Source: Dothistroma septosporum (lineage: Eukaryota; Ascomycota; Dothideomycetes; Mycosphaerellales; Mycosphaerellaceae). Taken from it: a DNA stretch of 64,000 nucleotides. The notes beneath the pieces were generated by a model. That model worked only from the letters and a program-made list of their open reading frames with translations. It made no database searches and was not told where the DNA came from. This document shows positions 28,782-38,629 of the stretch, piece after piece; positions within the stretch are counted from its first letter, which is position 1, and the number at the start of each line of letters is the position of its first letter. A program made the translations under genes and the position numbers. Location of the stretch: positions 1,364,262 through 1,428,261 of the forward strand of contig NBZP02000033.1 in assembly GCA_002236755.2 (NCBI GenBank), written 5' to 3'.

Positions 28782-31193
28782 ATGACCGCCCTAGAGTATA
28801 TTGCCGCCGGGGGCAACAGACACTCTTCAGCTGCAGACTGGGCACCGTCTCTTCTCGCTTTTGGTGCCGGCAACAACATCGCCACGTGGGATCCTGAAGA
28901 TGAAGCACAACGAGGCATCACGTCCCTTTTGGCGGGTCATACCGACACAGTCAACGCTGTCAAGATCATCGAGCGCGACACTGGGCGTATGATCGTCAGC
29001 GGCGGTGCCGACAAATCGATTCGCCTATGGGCAGCAGCAAATGATGGGCCAAGTGGCTTCGAGGCGGTCCAATGCCTCACTGACCATAGCGAGTCAATCA
29101 ACGCCATCGCAACACTGCCGGAGTCTGGCGTATTTGTGTCGGGATCAGCAGACGCCACAGTCAAAGTGTGGCGACTCGAAACCACAACAGCTAAGCTCAT
29201 TCAGTCTATCTCCTTGAAGCCACGATGTCTTCCTTTAGCGCTTGCTCTTACTGCTCTCCCAAACGGCGACGTCGTGCTTGCTATTGCTGGAACTTCCAGT
29301 ATCATTCAGCTGTATGTATCTGACCAGTCCTGCGCCACCTTTGAGCTTCAGACTTTGTTGAGTGGCCACGAAGGCTGGATCCGGTCGCTGGATTTCACGA
29401 AGGAGTCAAAAGCAAACGACAGTGACATTCTGCTGGCGTCAGCGAGCCAGGACAAGTACATACGGCTTTGGAGATTTCATGAAGGTCAGAATGAATCCAC
29501 CGCATCTCCAGCTGCGGCAGATGAGCTGGCTCCTGCAGCCGCAAAGAAGTCTCTCACCAACAAGGCGCACGAGGTTGGCAAAAGTGGTGCCAAACATTCC
29601 GTCACTTTCGAAGCACTTCTAATCGGCCACGAGGACTGGATTTACACCGCACGATGGAAGACTGCAAGGAGGACTGAAGGAGGTCCGATCCTGCTCTCAG
29701 CATCCGCCGACAACTCACTATCTATCTGGCATGCTGATGCCGCCTCCGGCTTATGGGTGTGTAACAGCAGGCTAGGAGAGATTAGCTCTCTCAAAGGATC
29801 CACCACTGCCACTGGAAGTACAGGTGGTTTCTGGATCGGCCTTTGGCAGCCGGGAGGTCAGTACGTGGTCAGTCTCGGTCGCACGGGCAGCTGGCGTAGA
29901 TGGGCATACGACCAAAGCAGCGACATGTGGCTACAAAAGCTGGGTATCAGTGGTCATGTAGGGGAAGTCCAAGGGTTGGCATGGTCACCATCTGGGGAGT
30001 TCCTTCTATCGACAGCCTCCGATCAGACGACAAGACTGCTGGCTGAGTGGAAGCGAAGTGGCCTCATATCATGGCACGAACTGTCACGACCGCAGATACA
30101 TGGCTACGATCTAAATTGCATCGACGCCGTAACCGATAGTCAATTCATATCGGGTGCCGACGAAAAGCTGTTGCGTGTGTTCAACAAGCCGAGAGCGGTG
30201 GACGAAATTGTGTCGACTCTTGCAGGCAGGACCACGTCAAGTGCCAGTAATCTGCCTGATACAGCGAACATTCCAGTCCTCGGACTTTCGAACAAAGCTA
30301 TGACCGGCGTCGAAGAAGACGAACAGTCACGTGGTCTTGTAGACGGACAAGCTGATGGTGAGCACAAAGAAGGATCGCCAGTCGTGACCAACAAAACGCC
30401 ATTTGCCATGGAGCACCCTACATTCGAAGATCATCTAGCTCGCCATACCTTGTGGCCCGAGTACGAAAAGCTCTATGGTCACGGCTACGAGATCTGCGCC
30501 GTCGCAACAAGCAACGATCGGTCACTGGTGGCAACGGCTTGCAAAGCAAGCTCTATTGACCATGCTGTCGTAAGATTGTACGATACCAGGGACTGGCGAG
30601 AGATCAAACCACCTTTGACTGCCCACAGCTTGACTGTGACAAGTCTGGAATTCTCTCCCGACGACCAATATCTCCTGAGTGTCGGTCGCGACCGGCAGTG
30701 GGCGCTATTCAGACGAGCAGCGCACGGCTACGGATCGTATTCGCGGGTTGCATCGAATCCCAAAGGCCATTCAAGAATGATCCTGGACTGTTCCTGGGCT
30801 CCAACTACCAATGGCCACGTCTTTGCGACTGCTGGACGAGATAAGTCCATCAAGATCTGGAAGCTGATCGACGACGAGGCGGACTGCATTTTCACCATAG
30901 CTACAACCGCACCTGTCACTGCAATAGCTTTTGATCCCGTCGTCCGTCAGGATGCCTTTAGGATTGCCTTTGGTGACGACACCGGTCGAGTTGGTTTTGC
31001 ACATCTCAACAAATCGACGCTAGAGGTGATGCAAAGAGTTTATCTCGATGCGCGATTGACACCTTGTAAGACTATCAATGCGCTGAAATGGAGACCTGTG
31101 GGCAATGGGAACGACACCTTGAGCTCATCCAGTAAGGCGCAACTCGCATCGGCCAGTGATGACATGTCTGTTAGGATATACGACATTCGATGA
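28782..31193 (+). CDS. ELP2: Elongator complex subunit 2
   Basis: WD40 scaffold of the Elongator complex, which starts 5-carboxymethyl-type modification of wobble U34. One exon, 803 aa, close to yeast ELP2 (788). The start MTALEYIAAGGNRHSSAADW is family-typical. Two WD40 propellers are visible as repeated GH/D...WD-type units, such as HTDTVNAV...GGADKSIRLW, SGSADATVKVWRL, ASASQDKYIRLWRF and SASADNSLSIWH in the first, and SVGRDRQWALF, TAGRDKSIKIWKL and SASDDMSVRIYDIR in the second. The linker near residues 480-540 is acidic. Cytoplasmic with nuclear pool in the family. Confidence 0.94.
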   Translation: MTALEYIAAGGNRHSSAADWAPSLLAFGAGNNIATWDPEDEAQRGITSLLAGHTDTVNAVKIIERDTGRMIVSGGADKSIRLWAAANDGPSGFEAVQCLTDHSESINAIATLPESGVFVSGSADATVKVWRLETTTAKLIQSISLKPRCLPLALALTALPNGDVVLAIAGTSSIIQLYVSDQSCATFELQTLLSGHEGWIRSLDFTKESKANDSDILLASASQDKYIRLWRFHEGQNESTASPAAADELAPAAAKKSLTNKAHEVGKSGAKHSVTFEALLIGHEDWIYTARWKTARRTEGGPILLSASADNSLSIWHADAASGLWVCNSRLGEISSLKGSTTATGSTGGFWIGLWQPGGQYVVSLGRTGSWRRWAYDQSSDMWLQKLGISGHVGEVQGLAWSPSGEFLLSTASDQTTRLLAEWKRSGLISWHELSRPQIHGYDLNCIDAVTDSQFISGADEKLLRVFNKPRAVDEIVSTLAGRTTSSASNLPDTANIPVLGLSNKAMTGVEEDEQSRGLVDGQADGEHKEGSPVVTNKTPFAMEHPTFEDHLARHTLWPEYEKLYGHGYEICAVATSNDRSLVATACKASSIDHAVVRLYDTRDWREIKPPLTAHSLTVTSLEFSPDDQYLLSVGRDRQWALFRRAAHGYGSYSRVASNPKGHSRMILDCSWAPTTNGHVFATAGRDKSIKIWKLIDDEADCIFTIATTAPVTAIAFDPVVRQDAFRIAFGDDTGRVGFAHLNKSTLEVMQRVYLDARLTPCKTINALKWRPVGNGNDTLSSSSKAQLASASDDMSVRIYDIR

Positions 31194-31534
31194 GTCGTGC
31201 TGTTATGTCAAAAGTATTCAAGAGTGAGATCGCTGTGCCAGAGCTCGTCGCACGAAAGGGGATCATCTCGCGCTCACTGGCAGTCAACATGCCTTACGCC
31301 ACATCTCAAGGCAACGTTGTAGGCTCCGCTGAAGGATGAAAGACCGAACGACTTTGCCGATCCCACATGTGGTCGCTGATCGCAACACGCCAGAAAAGAC
31401 ATGCAGCTTTGCCCAGTACTGCGTAGCAATGCACCCGCGAAGAACGGCCGTCTGTTGGTGGACAGGTAGTAAGGAGTCCATAGTGGACCAATCCAGAATT
31501 TTAGCCTACACCGTTCCAATCGTCTTGCCATGCA
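31194..31534. other. Intergenic, convergent 3' flanks
   Basis: About 310-340 bases between ELP2 and the methyltransferase. The out-of-frame continuation of the methyltransferase (see that entry) ends at 31506. Confidence 0.4.
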
Positions 31535-32470
31535 TCATGGTGAAAGAGGCGTCTGGATCCTGAATCCATCTTGACCAAGCCAACGCATACTCCTCCAGCC
31601 GCTCGCTTCAATCTCATCAGCAAAGACGCAAACAGAAGCCTGGCACGATACATACCTCGTGACTCCCAAATCTCTCGCCATATTAGCAAAAACGCCTTGC
31701 CTACACCGCGCCGGCCAATAACCGCCATATGCCTTACGCCCTTCAAGAGTGTCACATGTCCAAGCAGAATGCGTCTCCACAATACCACTTCTCGGCACAC
31801 CAGCTTTGACACTCCAATCCTTGAGCCTCCTTCCCGCATCCACCGCACCACCGCCCGTCCTGTGCAATTCCAGAATGATCTGGAAGCACTCATCCAGCTG
31901 CGGATACCCACTTCCAAACTTGCCCGTCCTCAGATCCCCTTCCCGCATACAAATCATCCCACCTTTCTTCGTGATCCTTTTCATCTCCCTGATCGCCTTG
32001 ACTGGGTCCCCGAAATGCGCAACAGCTTGATGTGTGTGCACAACATCGAATGTACATGCTTCGAACGGAAGGTCGCAAGCGTCGGCTTTCATGAATTTGA
32101 TATGGTGAACTCCGAGCTTTTCTGCCTGAACTTTCGCGCTTTCCAATGCTGCCCCGGAGATGTCGATGCCAGTGACCTGTGCCCCAGAGACCAATTGCGA
32201 GAGCTCGATAGCTATAGCTCCAAATCCACATCCCACGTCCAAAATCTTGAGGTCTGCGTTTTCCCCGAGTGCTGTGAAGAGCGCGGGTAGCATGTACTGA
32301 CACTGCGACAACGCCTTGCCGGATATGCGACTCGACATCGCAACCTCGTCCGTCGCGATCCCATCCCCATCATTGTCATCGATCCTTTGTGACGTTCTGC
32401 TGCGCTTCTGACTCCTCCATGGCATCCAAAAGCGACGATGAGCCGTCATAACACCTAGATGCTGAGACAT
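31535..32470 (-). CDS. SAM-dependent methyltransferase (UbiE-like), 3' frame broken
   Basis: Class I methyltransferase; 311 codons as read. Motif I is LKILDVGCGFGAIAIELS (about residues 72-90), then the acidic loop VTGIDIS, motif II/III FMKADACDLPFEACTFDVVH and post-motif GGMICMREGDL. From about 31597 the read frame gives an odd tail (WRSMRWLGQDGFRIQTPLSP), while another frame carries the family-like ending EYALAWSRWIQDPDASFTMM to a TAG at 31506. One missing G within GGCTGGAGGAG would explain this: a real frameshift or a sequence error. The N-terminus is uncertain; the alternative start MSSRISGK (32338) lies closer to the conserved core. Substrate unknown. Confidence 0.75.
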   Translation of the reverse strand: MSQHLGVMTAHRRFWMPWRSQKRSRTSQRIDDNDGDGIATDEVAMSSRISGKALSQCQYMLPALFTALGENADLKILDVGCGFGAIAIELSQLVSGAQVTGIDISGAALESAKVQAEKLGVHHIKFMKADACDLPFEACTFDVVHTHQAVAHFGDPVKAIREMKRITKKGGMICMREGDLRTGKFGSGYPQLDECFQIILELHRTGGGAVDAGRRLKDWSVKAGVPRSGIVETHSAWTCDTLEGRKAYGGYWPARCRQGVFANMARDLGVTRYVSCQASVCVFADEIEASGWRSMRWLGQDGFRIQTPLSP

Positions 32471-33145
32471 ACTTCAAAGCGATTGTATCAAGGATGAAGA
32501 TGAGAGCCGTATGCCCCATGCCAAGCGGCTTCATTCCATGCCGGGATTCGAGACGCCACCGGGTCCTCCGTGGCAAGCGAAAACTTTACTTGCGATCATG
32601 TCGTAGAACTGAGTCAACTGACCCGCTGCGTGCCGGCAGTTCTTGCTCGCGTAGTGGATTGGTGTATGAGAGTGGTCGTGTATTTTCAACTGCTCCAACA
32701 AGCTGGGGACGGTCCCAGGCGTGGGTGATGACCAACGCGCAGTGCGAAGTAGTGCGACGGTGAAGAGACCGACGCAGCCAAAATACGCCCTTGCGGCATG
32801 GGAGCATCGTAAAGTATCGACACATGTATTCATATGCTCTACTCGAACAGTTGCTGCTGGTGATCACAGGATATGCCTATGCGCATATCGCGTTTGCACC
32901 CTCAAAGCTCAAACTCCACAGTATGCCACCCTGCCGAAACAATCCCATCCCATTCCCCATACCATCATGCGCTGTTGTGTGTATCGTAAAAGCCCATAAT
33001 CGTCGTCATGGCTGTAACATAGAAAGATCCCTCGGCCCAGCCTTTCCTGGGGCGGAAACGCTGTATTAATAATGCGTGCTGTACTGTATGTACAAATCGT
33101 GGATGCGCAGGATCAAAACAACGCTCGTCTTTCCAAGCATGGTGA
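32471..33145. other. Intergenic 675 bp
   Basis: Between two minus-strand genes: the methyltransferase promoter and the 3' flank of the KRE6-like gene. Nothing recognised. Confidence 0.4.
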
Positions 33146-35701
33146 TCACCCTTTGCAATCGTTCATGAGAGTGTTCTTCGGCCATGAGTAGCCTGCGTCT
33201 TCCCAGTGTGTGTAGTTGGGATTGTTGTATGCTGCCGGATGTTTGGCGATGTAGTCAGTCGTCTCGTAGCCGGGTGGATCGCAGGTGACCAACTCCTCGC
33301 CTGGTTTCTGGTACCACCGGACGTAGTCGATCCGCATTACTGTTGGAAATCGGAGGTTGGCCATGTCAATATTGACCCAGCTATGGGAGAACCCCAAATT
33401 GAGGATCAGAGACAAAGGCTCCTCCGCGATCAATCGCTGTTGTATATTGCCATTGGGCCCAATGGCTCTGGCGTCAAACTTCATCATCTCATCGTCGCCG
33501 ACGAACCATGTAATGTGGGAGTTCTTATCTCCTCCAGGAACGTATTCGAAGGCGTACTTTTGGTATGCTTTGCCGTCGTACCAGTCGTTGTTCAGCATCG
33601 TCGTTGTGGATACAGCTTGCTGAAAAGGTCCTCCAGTATAAGTGTTCACAAAGCTGAACTGGTAGTGTGGCGTCTCCATGAATTCGTAATTTGGGTAGTA
33701 GAAGATGTCAAACGGCGCGACTTGAAAAGATTGCGTCGCCACACCCACTCCCAAACCTCCCCAATCTCCGCTGACTTCGGCGATATCGATTTCAGGTGCG
33801 CCACGACCAGTCCCTGGAGTCGGGTGGTCCTCGCCGTAGCAAGCACAATTGGGCAATCTTTGACCAGGCAGAAAACTCGTGCCGTCGGTCATAGATTGAT
33901 TTGGTGTGATACCAGTGTCACAGCTGTCGTATGTGTACGGCCACATGCCGTCAGTCGTGGCTAGATAACCAGGTCGTCCGAGGTTGCCCATCGTCCAAGT
34001 ACCAGGCCACAGCCCGTGCACACCAGCAGGTCCTGGTAGACTCATGGACACTTCAAACACGCCGCCTTTGAAGCACAATTGATTCCATGAGTTCAGCATG
34101 CCTGACCGGTACTGGAGACCATGGTTATTGAAAGCGTCCAGCTGGAGCTGCAGAGTGCCGTCACCTAGATACGAAGTCAGTAGAGTGGAACGAGGTGTTT
34201 TTGAGCAAAACTTACCAGTATTGACAGCATCTGGATCGTACCACTCAAGGTCTTGCGTGGCACCATACCAGATGTCTGGTGCAAACCAGTACGGATCGTC
34301 ACCGGGGTAGAAGGTCCTGTTCTGCTCGTTGAATTCATCGCTGAAGACCAGAACGAGGTCGCCTCCATCAGTACTCTTACGAGTCTTCGCTGGAGACGGA
34401 GTGTCCGGGTCAATCAGGCCCGTCCTGATATTTGTGAGCAGAGGGTAGCTCTTGTCATTCACGTGTGCCCACGCTTGTGATGCGTCGCCGTATCCTGGCA
34501 TTTTGTCGAGTGGCGTCTCATAGCTGTACGGAATCAAGCTCGTGCCTGTATATGACACAATAGGCAAGATGATGAAGACCGTGAACAATCCTGTCAACAA
34601 GAAGATCATACCAATCGTGTTGATGACATTGTCCTTGTTGAATCGCTCTCTCAACGTCGGCTTGAACTTTCGATCGTCGTCCCACGCTGGCATGTGCATA
34701 TCATCGTCGTCCTCCTTCTGGTCGGCATAGAGCATATACTGATTTGGGGCACTCAGCCGATCGTCTAGCCAGGGATAGAAGGGCACTTTTTCCGGATCAG
34801 CATTGCTGATGAAGATTGGTGTCCCGCTCCTAAGTGGTATCGCAGTCACGCCGACAACTGGAGCCTTCCCATCCGACTTCTCTTGATGCTCCTCACCAAG
34901 CGCCGGTGACCCTGGTGCTGTATTGTTTGCCGACAGAAAGGGATTCGACGCTCTTCGGTTGTCCTGGAATGGATTCGAGAGTCGGCTTACAAGATCTGCT
35001 GCAGTGACTGCACCGTGCAGCTGCGAGGATGAATCATGTCGTGGTAAGGGACTTGACAGATCTAGCTGTGAGTTGCTTCTCGAGTTGTTCTGTGTAGAGA
35101 ATGGATTGTAGTATCGATCGTAGTCCGTCCCCAGATCTCGCACCGATCGAGGTGTAGCCGCCCATGCTAGCGTGGCTGTCGATTCATTGTGCACCATCTC
35201 TGGAGGCCGCAGTAAGGATTGCGACGGCGTTTGGACACCCGACGTAAGAGACGAGCTCGTCCCTGCCGCCACGACCGCCTTGCTCTCCACGGAACTTGAA
35301 AGTGCTGTGACATTGCCAGTGCTACCATCGCTGCCTGTCCTGCTCTCGTGGCTGCCACTTGAATTCGATAGAGTCGGGTTCAATGGCGAGGAGACGGCAG
35401 GGGCATACCACGAAACTGGGCCGGCTTGGTGCGATGTTGATAAGGAAGGGATATCAGAGTTCTGTAGCTTGCTGCTGTCGCACTCTGAGGGCGACTGTGG
35501 TAGGGCCTGCGGGACTCTGTCCTTGGAGCCCGGCCGGGAGGCTTCCCGGAGTGACTGCGCTGAGGCCTGCGCATTGAGGTTCGTGGCCGACCGACCGGCT
35601 TGCTGTGTCTGGCGCTCGTCGGCACCGTCGTATCGCTGCGGACCTCGCAGTGTCGGCCGGATGTCGTGGCTGTATGGCTGCTGGGGTGGTGCGGGAGCCA
35701 T
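33146..35701 (-). CDS. KRE6: KRE6/SKN1-family beta-glucan synthesis protein (GH16)
   Basis: Type II membrane glycosidase-like protein needed for beta-1,6-glucan assembly in fungal walls (Golgi/ER/plasma membrane in yeast). Exons 35701-34216 and 34164-33146 over a 51-nt GTAAGT...ATCTAG intron that is in frame and stop-free; spliced product 834 aa. The first 340 residues are a Ser/Pro/Gln-rich cytosolic tail. One membrane helix at about 359-385 (GMIFLLTGLFTVFIILPIV) is followed by the SKN1/GH16 domain: FSDEFNEQNRTFYPGDDPYW, the GIWPGTWTMGN-like block and catalytic APEIDIAEVSG with both acidic residues (about residue 618). LNLGFSHSW and YVRWYQKPGEE follow. The end has conserved Cys residues. Intron assignment rests on loss of alignable sequence inside it. 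Confidence 0.9.
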   Translation of the reverse strand: MAPAPPQQPYSHDIRPTLRGPQRYDGADERQTQQAGRSATNLNAQASAQSLREASRPGSKDRVPQALPQSPSECDSSKLQNSDIPSLSTSHQAGPVSWYAPAVSSPLNPTLSNSSGSHESRTGSDGSTGNVTALSSSVESKAVVAAGTSSSLTSGVQTPSQSLLRPPEMVHNESTATLAWAATPRSVRDLGTDYDRYYNPFSTQNNSRSNSQLDLSSPLPRHDSSSQLHGAVTAADLVSRLSNPFQDNRRASNPFLSANNTAPGSPALGEEHQEKSDGKAPVVGVTAIPLRSGTPIFISNADPEKVPFYPWLDDRLSAPNQYMLYADQKEDDDDMHMPAWDDDRKFKPTLRERFNKDNVINTIGMIFLLTGLFTVFIILPIVSYTGTSLIPYSYETPLDKMPGYGDASQAWAHVNDKSYPLLTNIRTGLIDPDTPSPAKTRKSTDGGDLVLVFSDEFNEQNRTFYPGDDPYWFAPDIWYGATQDLEWYDPDAVNTGKFCSKTPRSTLLTSYLGDGTLQLQLDAFNNHGLQYRSGMLNSWNQLCFKGGVFEVSMSLPGPAGVHGLWPGTWTMGNLGRPGYLATTDGMWPYTYDSCDTGITPNQSMTDGTSFLPGQRLPNCACYGEDHPTPGTGRGAPEIDIAEVSGDWGGLGVGVATQSFQVAPFDIFYYPNYEFMETPHYQFSFVNTYTGGPFQQAVSTTTMLNNDWYDGKAYQKYAFEYVPGGDKNSHITWFVGDDEMMKFDARAIGPNGNIQQRLIAEEPLSLILNLGFSHSWVNIDMANLRFPTVMRIDYVRWYQKPGEELVTCDPPGYETTDYIAKHPAAYNNPNYTHWEDAGYSWPKNTLMNDCKG

Positions 35702-37788
35702 TGCATAGACGGCTCACGGCTCGTGGAAGACCATGCACTGGTGTCAGAGCGACTGTATGGGACAAGATGGCGTCCGGGCGGGCAACGTGCGTGGCACGCG
35801 CATGAGCGAGCGAAGCTCACGGCGCAATGGCAGTGACAATGTGGTGTTGGTGTCGGCGGACGACGGGGCAGCGTCAAGTGTGGGATGGGGCCGCGGAGAG
35901 AGCAGGTGGAGGTGGAAGTGGAGATGGATCTGGAGAAAGAGCACGCGCCGTGTGCGATGGGCCTCCTGCTATGACGGGAGTCGTGTGGTGGCAGCAGGCG
36001 TGGGTGCAGAACGGGGATTTCCTGCTAGTGGATCGCAGCGTTACGCATGGGAAAGGAAGCTCGCGTGGTCGTGGTTGTCTTTGTGGCAAGTGCAGCACTC
36101 TGCAGTGGGTCCAGGAAACATCCGATGGTCGAAGGAAGTGAAAGACGCAAAGCGAGTGGGGAGACCGACAGGAGGGCCTCGACAGTGACGTTTGTTGGGG
36201 TTTGGACATCGTAGCTAGAGTCAAAGACGGCTAATTGTTACAGGGGCGCAGCGATGCGAGATCAGGCGAGGCGAGGGACTGACTTTCTTGATGAACCGAA
36301 CAAGACGGGACCTTTCAGACGATAAAGTAGCACCTGCAGCGGACCAGGATCGATGCTTCGCCTGCCTGATGCTGGTTTGATTGGACGGCAGGAGCAGTCG
36401 CTGCCCTGCACGTCTCCCCGAATGCAGTGGTGCTCGTTGTAGATATACATGGATGCTCATAGTAGAGATGCATGTATGCTCACTGTCGTTATACATGTAT
36501 GCTTGTTGTCAATGTACACGTATGGCCCTCCCGGCGTCTACAGGTGGTGTTCACACCACCACATCATTCAATGTGACGTCGGGTTTCACAGCACATTTTA
36601 GGTACATGTGGCGTCTGCATGCAAGGATTAAGCTTCGAGCTCCGAGCCGGCGCGTGCAACTGCAACCGCAAGCGCCACCGCGACCGTAATCGCAACCGGG
36701 CACAGTGCCAGCAATGATGTGCCAACGCGGGGCTCGTTGCCGAGATCTGTCTCATCTCAATCATCTGTCGTCGTTGTTTGGGTGTGGATTGCGGCAGCAT
36801 TCCGAAGATGATTACATACCGTGTTCATGCCGAAGCAGAGAGGCTCGGAGGACATGACCGAGATCCAAGTGCCTGCCGCGAACGATAGCGCACCCTGACG
36901 ATCCCGCCCGTTGCCCCATGCCGCTGCAGCCCTTCCCGCTGCACGCCTCCCGTGGTTGCGTCTCGCGGTCGGCAGTACGAAAGTTATCACGTCGTTGAGT
37001 CGTCTGTAATGGGATGATCTAAGGTGCTACCTTACTTTGTAGCAGGTTGCACGTACTGCGTACTGCTGCGAACGGGGAAACATCGCGGACTGCTGGTCTA
37101 GCTACGAGCGCGCACAGGCATTGCACATTGACGGCGGACGAGTGCGCTCGGCGGCGGCAGGTGTCTGCACATGGACATTGTCTCCGCATCCTACAAGCAA
37201 TGATCGTGCGCATGATACTGCGTCACGGCGACCCGCAACCATGCTGGAGTCAACGTTCGCTGCCGAGAACGAATCATAGGCTCCTGCCGCAAATCCGAGA
37301 ACATGAGCGAAACAAAGTCTTACAGGACCTCATCAGAAAGACGCGACTCCCTTGCAGCGGCCCCTCAGTACTGCTAAGTGGCTCCAAGCCGGGAGAATCG
37401 TCGTGGTTCGCCGTACGGGTCCAGCTACATGTATAGCGACCATTCCCCTTGTCAACTACCTGAAGCACGGCCAGAGATGCAAGACACAGCGTTGGAGCAC
37501 GTTTTGCCTTGGACATTTTCGACGAGTCGCTGCCCTCTGTGGTCTGTGTTGCACTTTCTCAACAATCTCTCTCTTCAATGTCATGCATTGAATCTGTCCG
37601 CAGGTTTAGTAGGTAGCACTATGTCTCCCAGAGAACTACGCTCACCTTATGTATCTTCGCCCAAGCAGCCATCAGCGGTATCTGTGTCCTGGCCAACCGT
37701 ATAAACTTGTTTCAACATATCCGAGCTCATGAAGCTGACAGTCAGCATACATCATTCGCTCTAACCCAATATCGAACTCGACGACAGG
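35702..37788. other. Gene-poor 2 kb with minisatellite
   Basis: Upstream of KRE6-like. It carries the 23-bp minisatellite (36429-36520) and no recognisable gene on either strand. With the helicase relic and spacer it forms the largest gap in the window, about 4 kb to 39769. Confidence 0.5.
36429..36520. repeat. 23-bp minisatellite, four diverged copies
   Basis: Units start at 36429, 36452, 36475 and 36498, each 23 bp, built as TATGCTC-N-TTGT-N5-TACATG. Copies differ at several sites but keep length exactly, so this is an old head-to-tail amplification. Confidence 0.85.
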
Positions 37789-38629
37789 CTACATGTCAGA
37801 TTCGTCGCGAGGATGCCCAATGAGTCCTGGAATCCCCATCTCTCGAAAGACGGCATACTCTACACGCCATTCTCCTTTCGTATCCTGCTCGAGCTCCAAC
37901 ACGTCACATGGATGAACCACAAGGAATTTTCGGTCTGCTGTTGTCAGCTCTATCCCAACGCGCAGCTTCTGCAAAGTCTTGATCAAGGCTTCGTCGCTCT
38001 AGCGATGGATATTGGCCAGGTTGACGTGCCTGAATTTGGAGTTCTGTCAAATGGTGCTGCTAAACGTCCATCTGTCGTCGGTGTTTGAGTCATCGTGCTG
38101 CGGCCAACGATGTACGGTTCTGCCATTAGTGAGTATTGTCTGCTGCGCTTGCTCACGACCACAGTTCATGCAGTACTGGAATGACTTCGCTGGTGGTAGC
38201 TGGCGGAGACTACCTGCGAAACGAGCTGTACCCCTCCGAACGCATTGGTATTGCCGCGAGCTTCTTCCATGATCGCATCAAGCTTGGCCAGCATATCGGA
38301 TTGGACCACACCGATCTCGGCTATCACAAGCACATCCGTGCCTCTGAGTCTGCTCCGCACGAACTTGCGATGTGCAACTTTGTGACGTCTGACGATGCCT
38401 TCTTCATGTCCAGCGGTGACCATTCCGCGAACGTCCACGTAGTACTTCCAGCGACGTCGCGAGCGACTTTGCCGGTAGGTGCAACAATACGTCCAGCCTT
38501 TCCTTGATCGTCCAGCCGTGGCACAAATGCCTAGGAGACCGTCGACGTGCCGTAGCCAGTACTTCCCGTGTAGAAGACGTTGTGTCCGGCCATGCCCAAG
38601 TCAAACACCTCCTGCTGTTCTTCTCATAG
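37789..38629 (-). pseudogene. PIF1-like DNA helicase relic
   Basis: Fragments of a PIF1-type 5'-3' helicase in shifting frames. From about 38629: LSEEQQ-like with an internal TGA, then EVFDLGMAGHNVFYTGSTGYGTST, where the Walker A Lys is Thr (GTSTV for GKSTV). Next come a TAG at 38531-38533, IVAPTGKVARDVAGSTTWTFAEW (the APTG-A and WTFAGW blocks) and DVLVIAEIGVV (Walker B Asp lost to Ala), then AFGGVQLV. A C-terminal piece ends near 37789 (HPCDVLELEQ). Both nucleotide motifs are broken and stops are present, so it is dead. Repeated PIF1-like copies are common in some Dothideomycete genomes. Confidence 0.75.

Noticed and set aside
31274..31563. Small genes between ELP2 and the methyltransferase
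   Set aside because: ORFs on both strands fall in 3' flanks and overlap the displaced frame of the methyltransferase.
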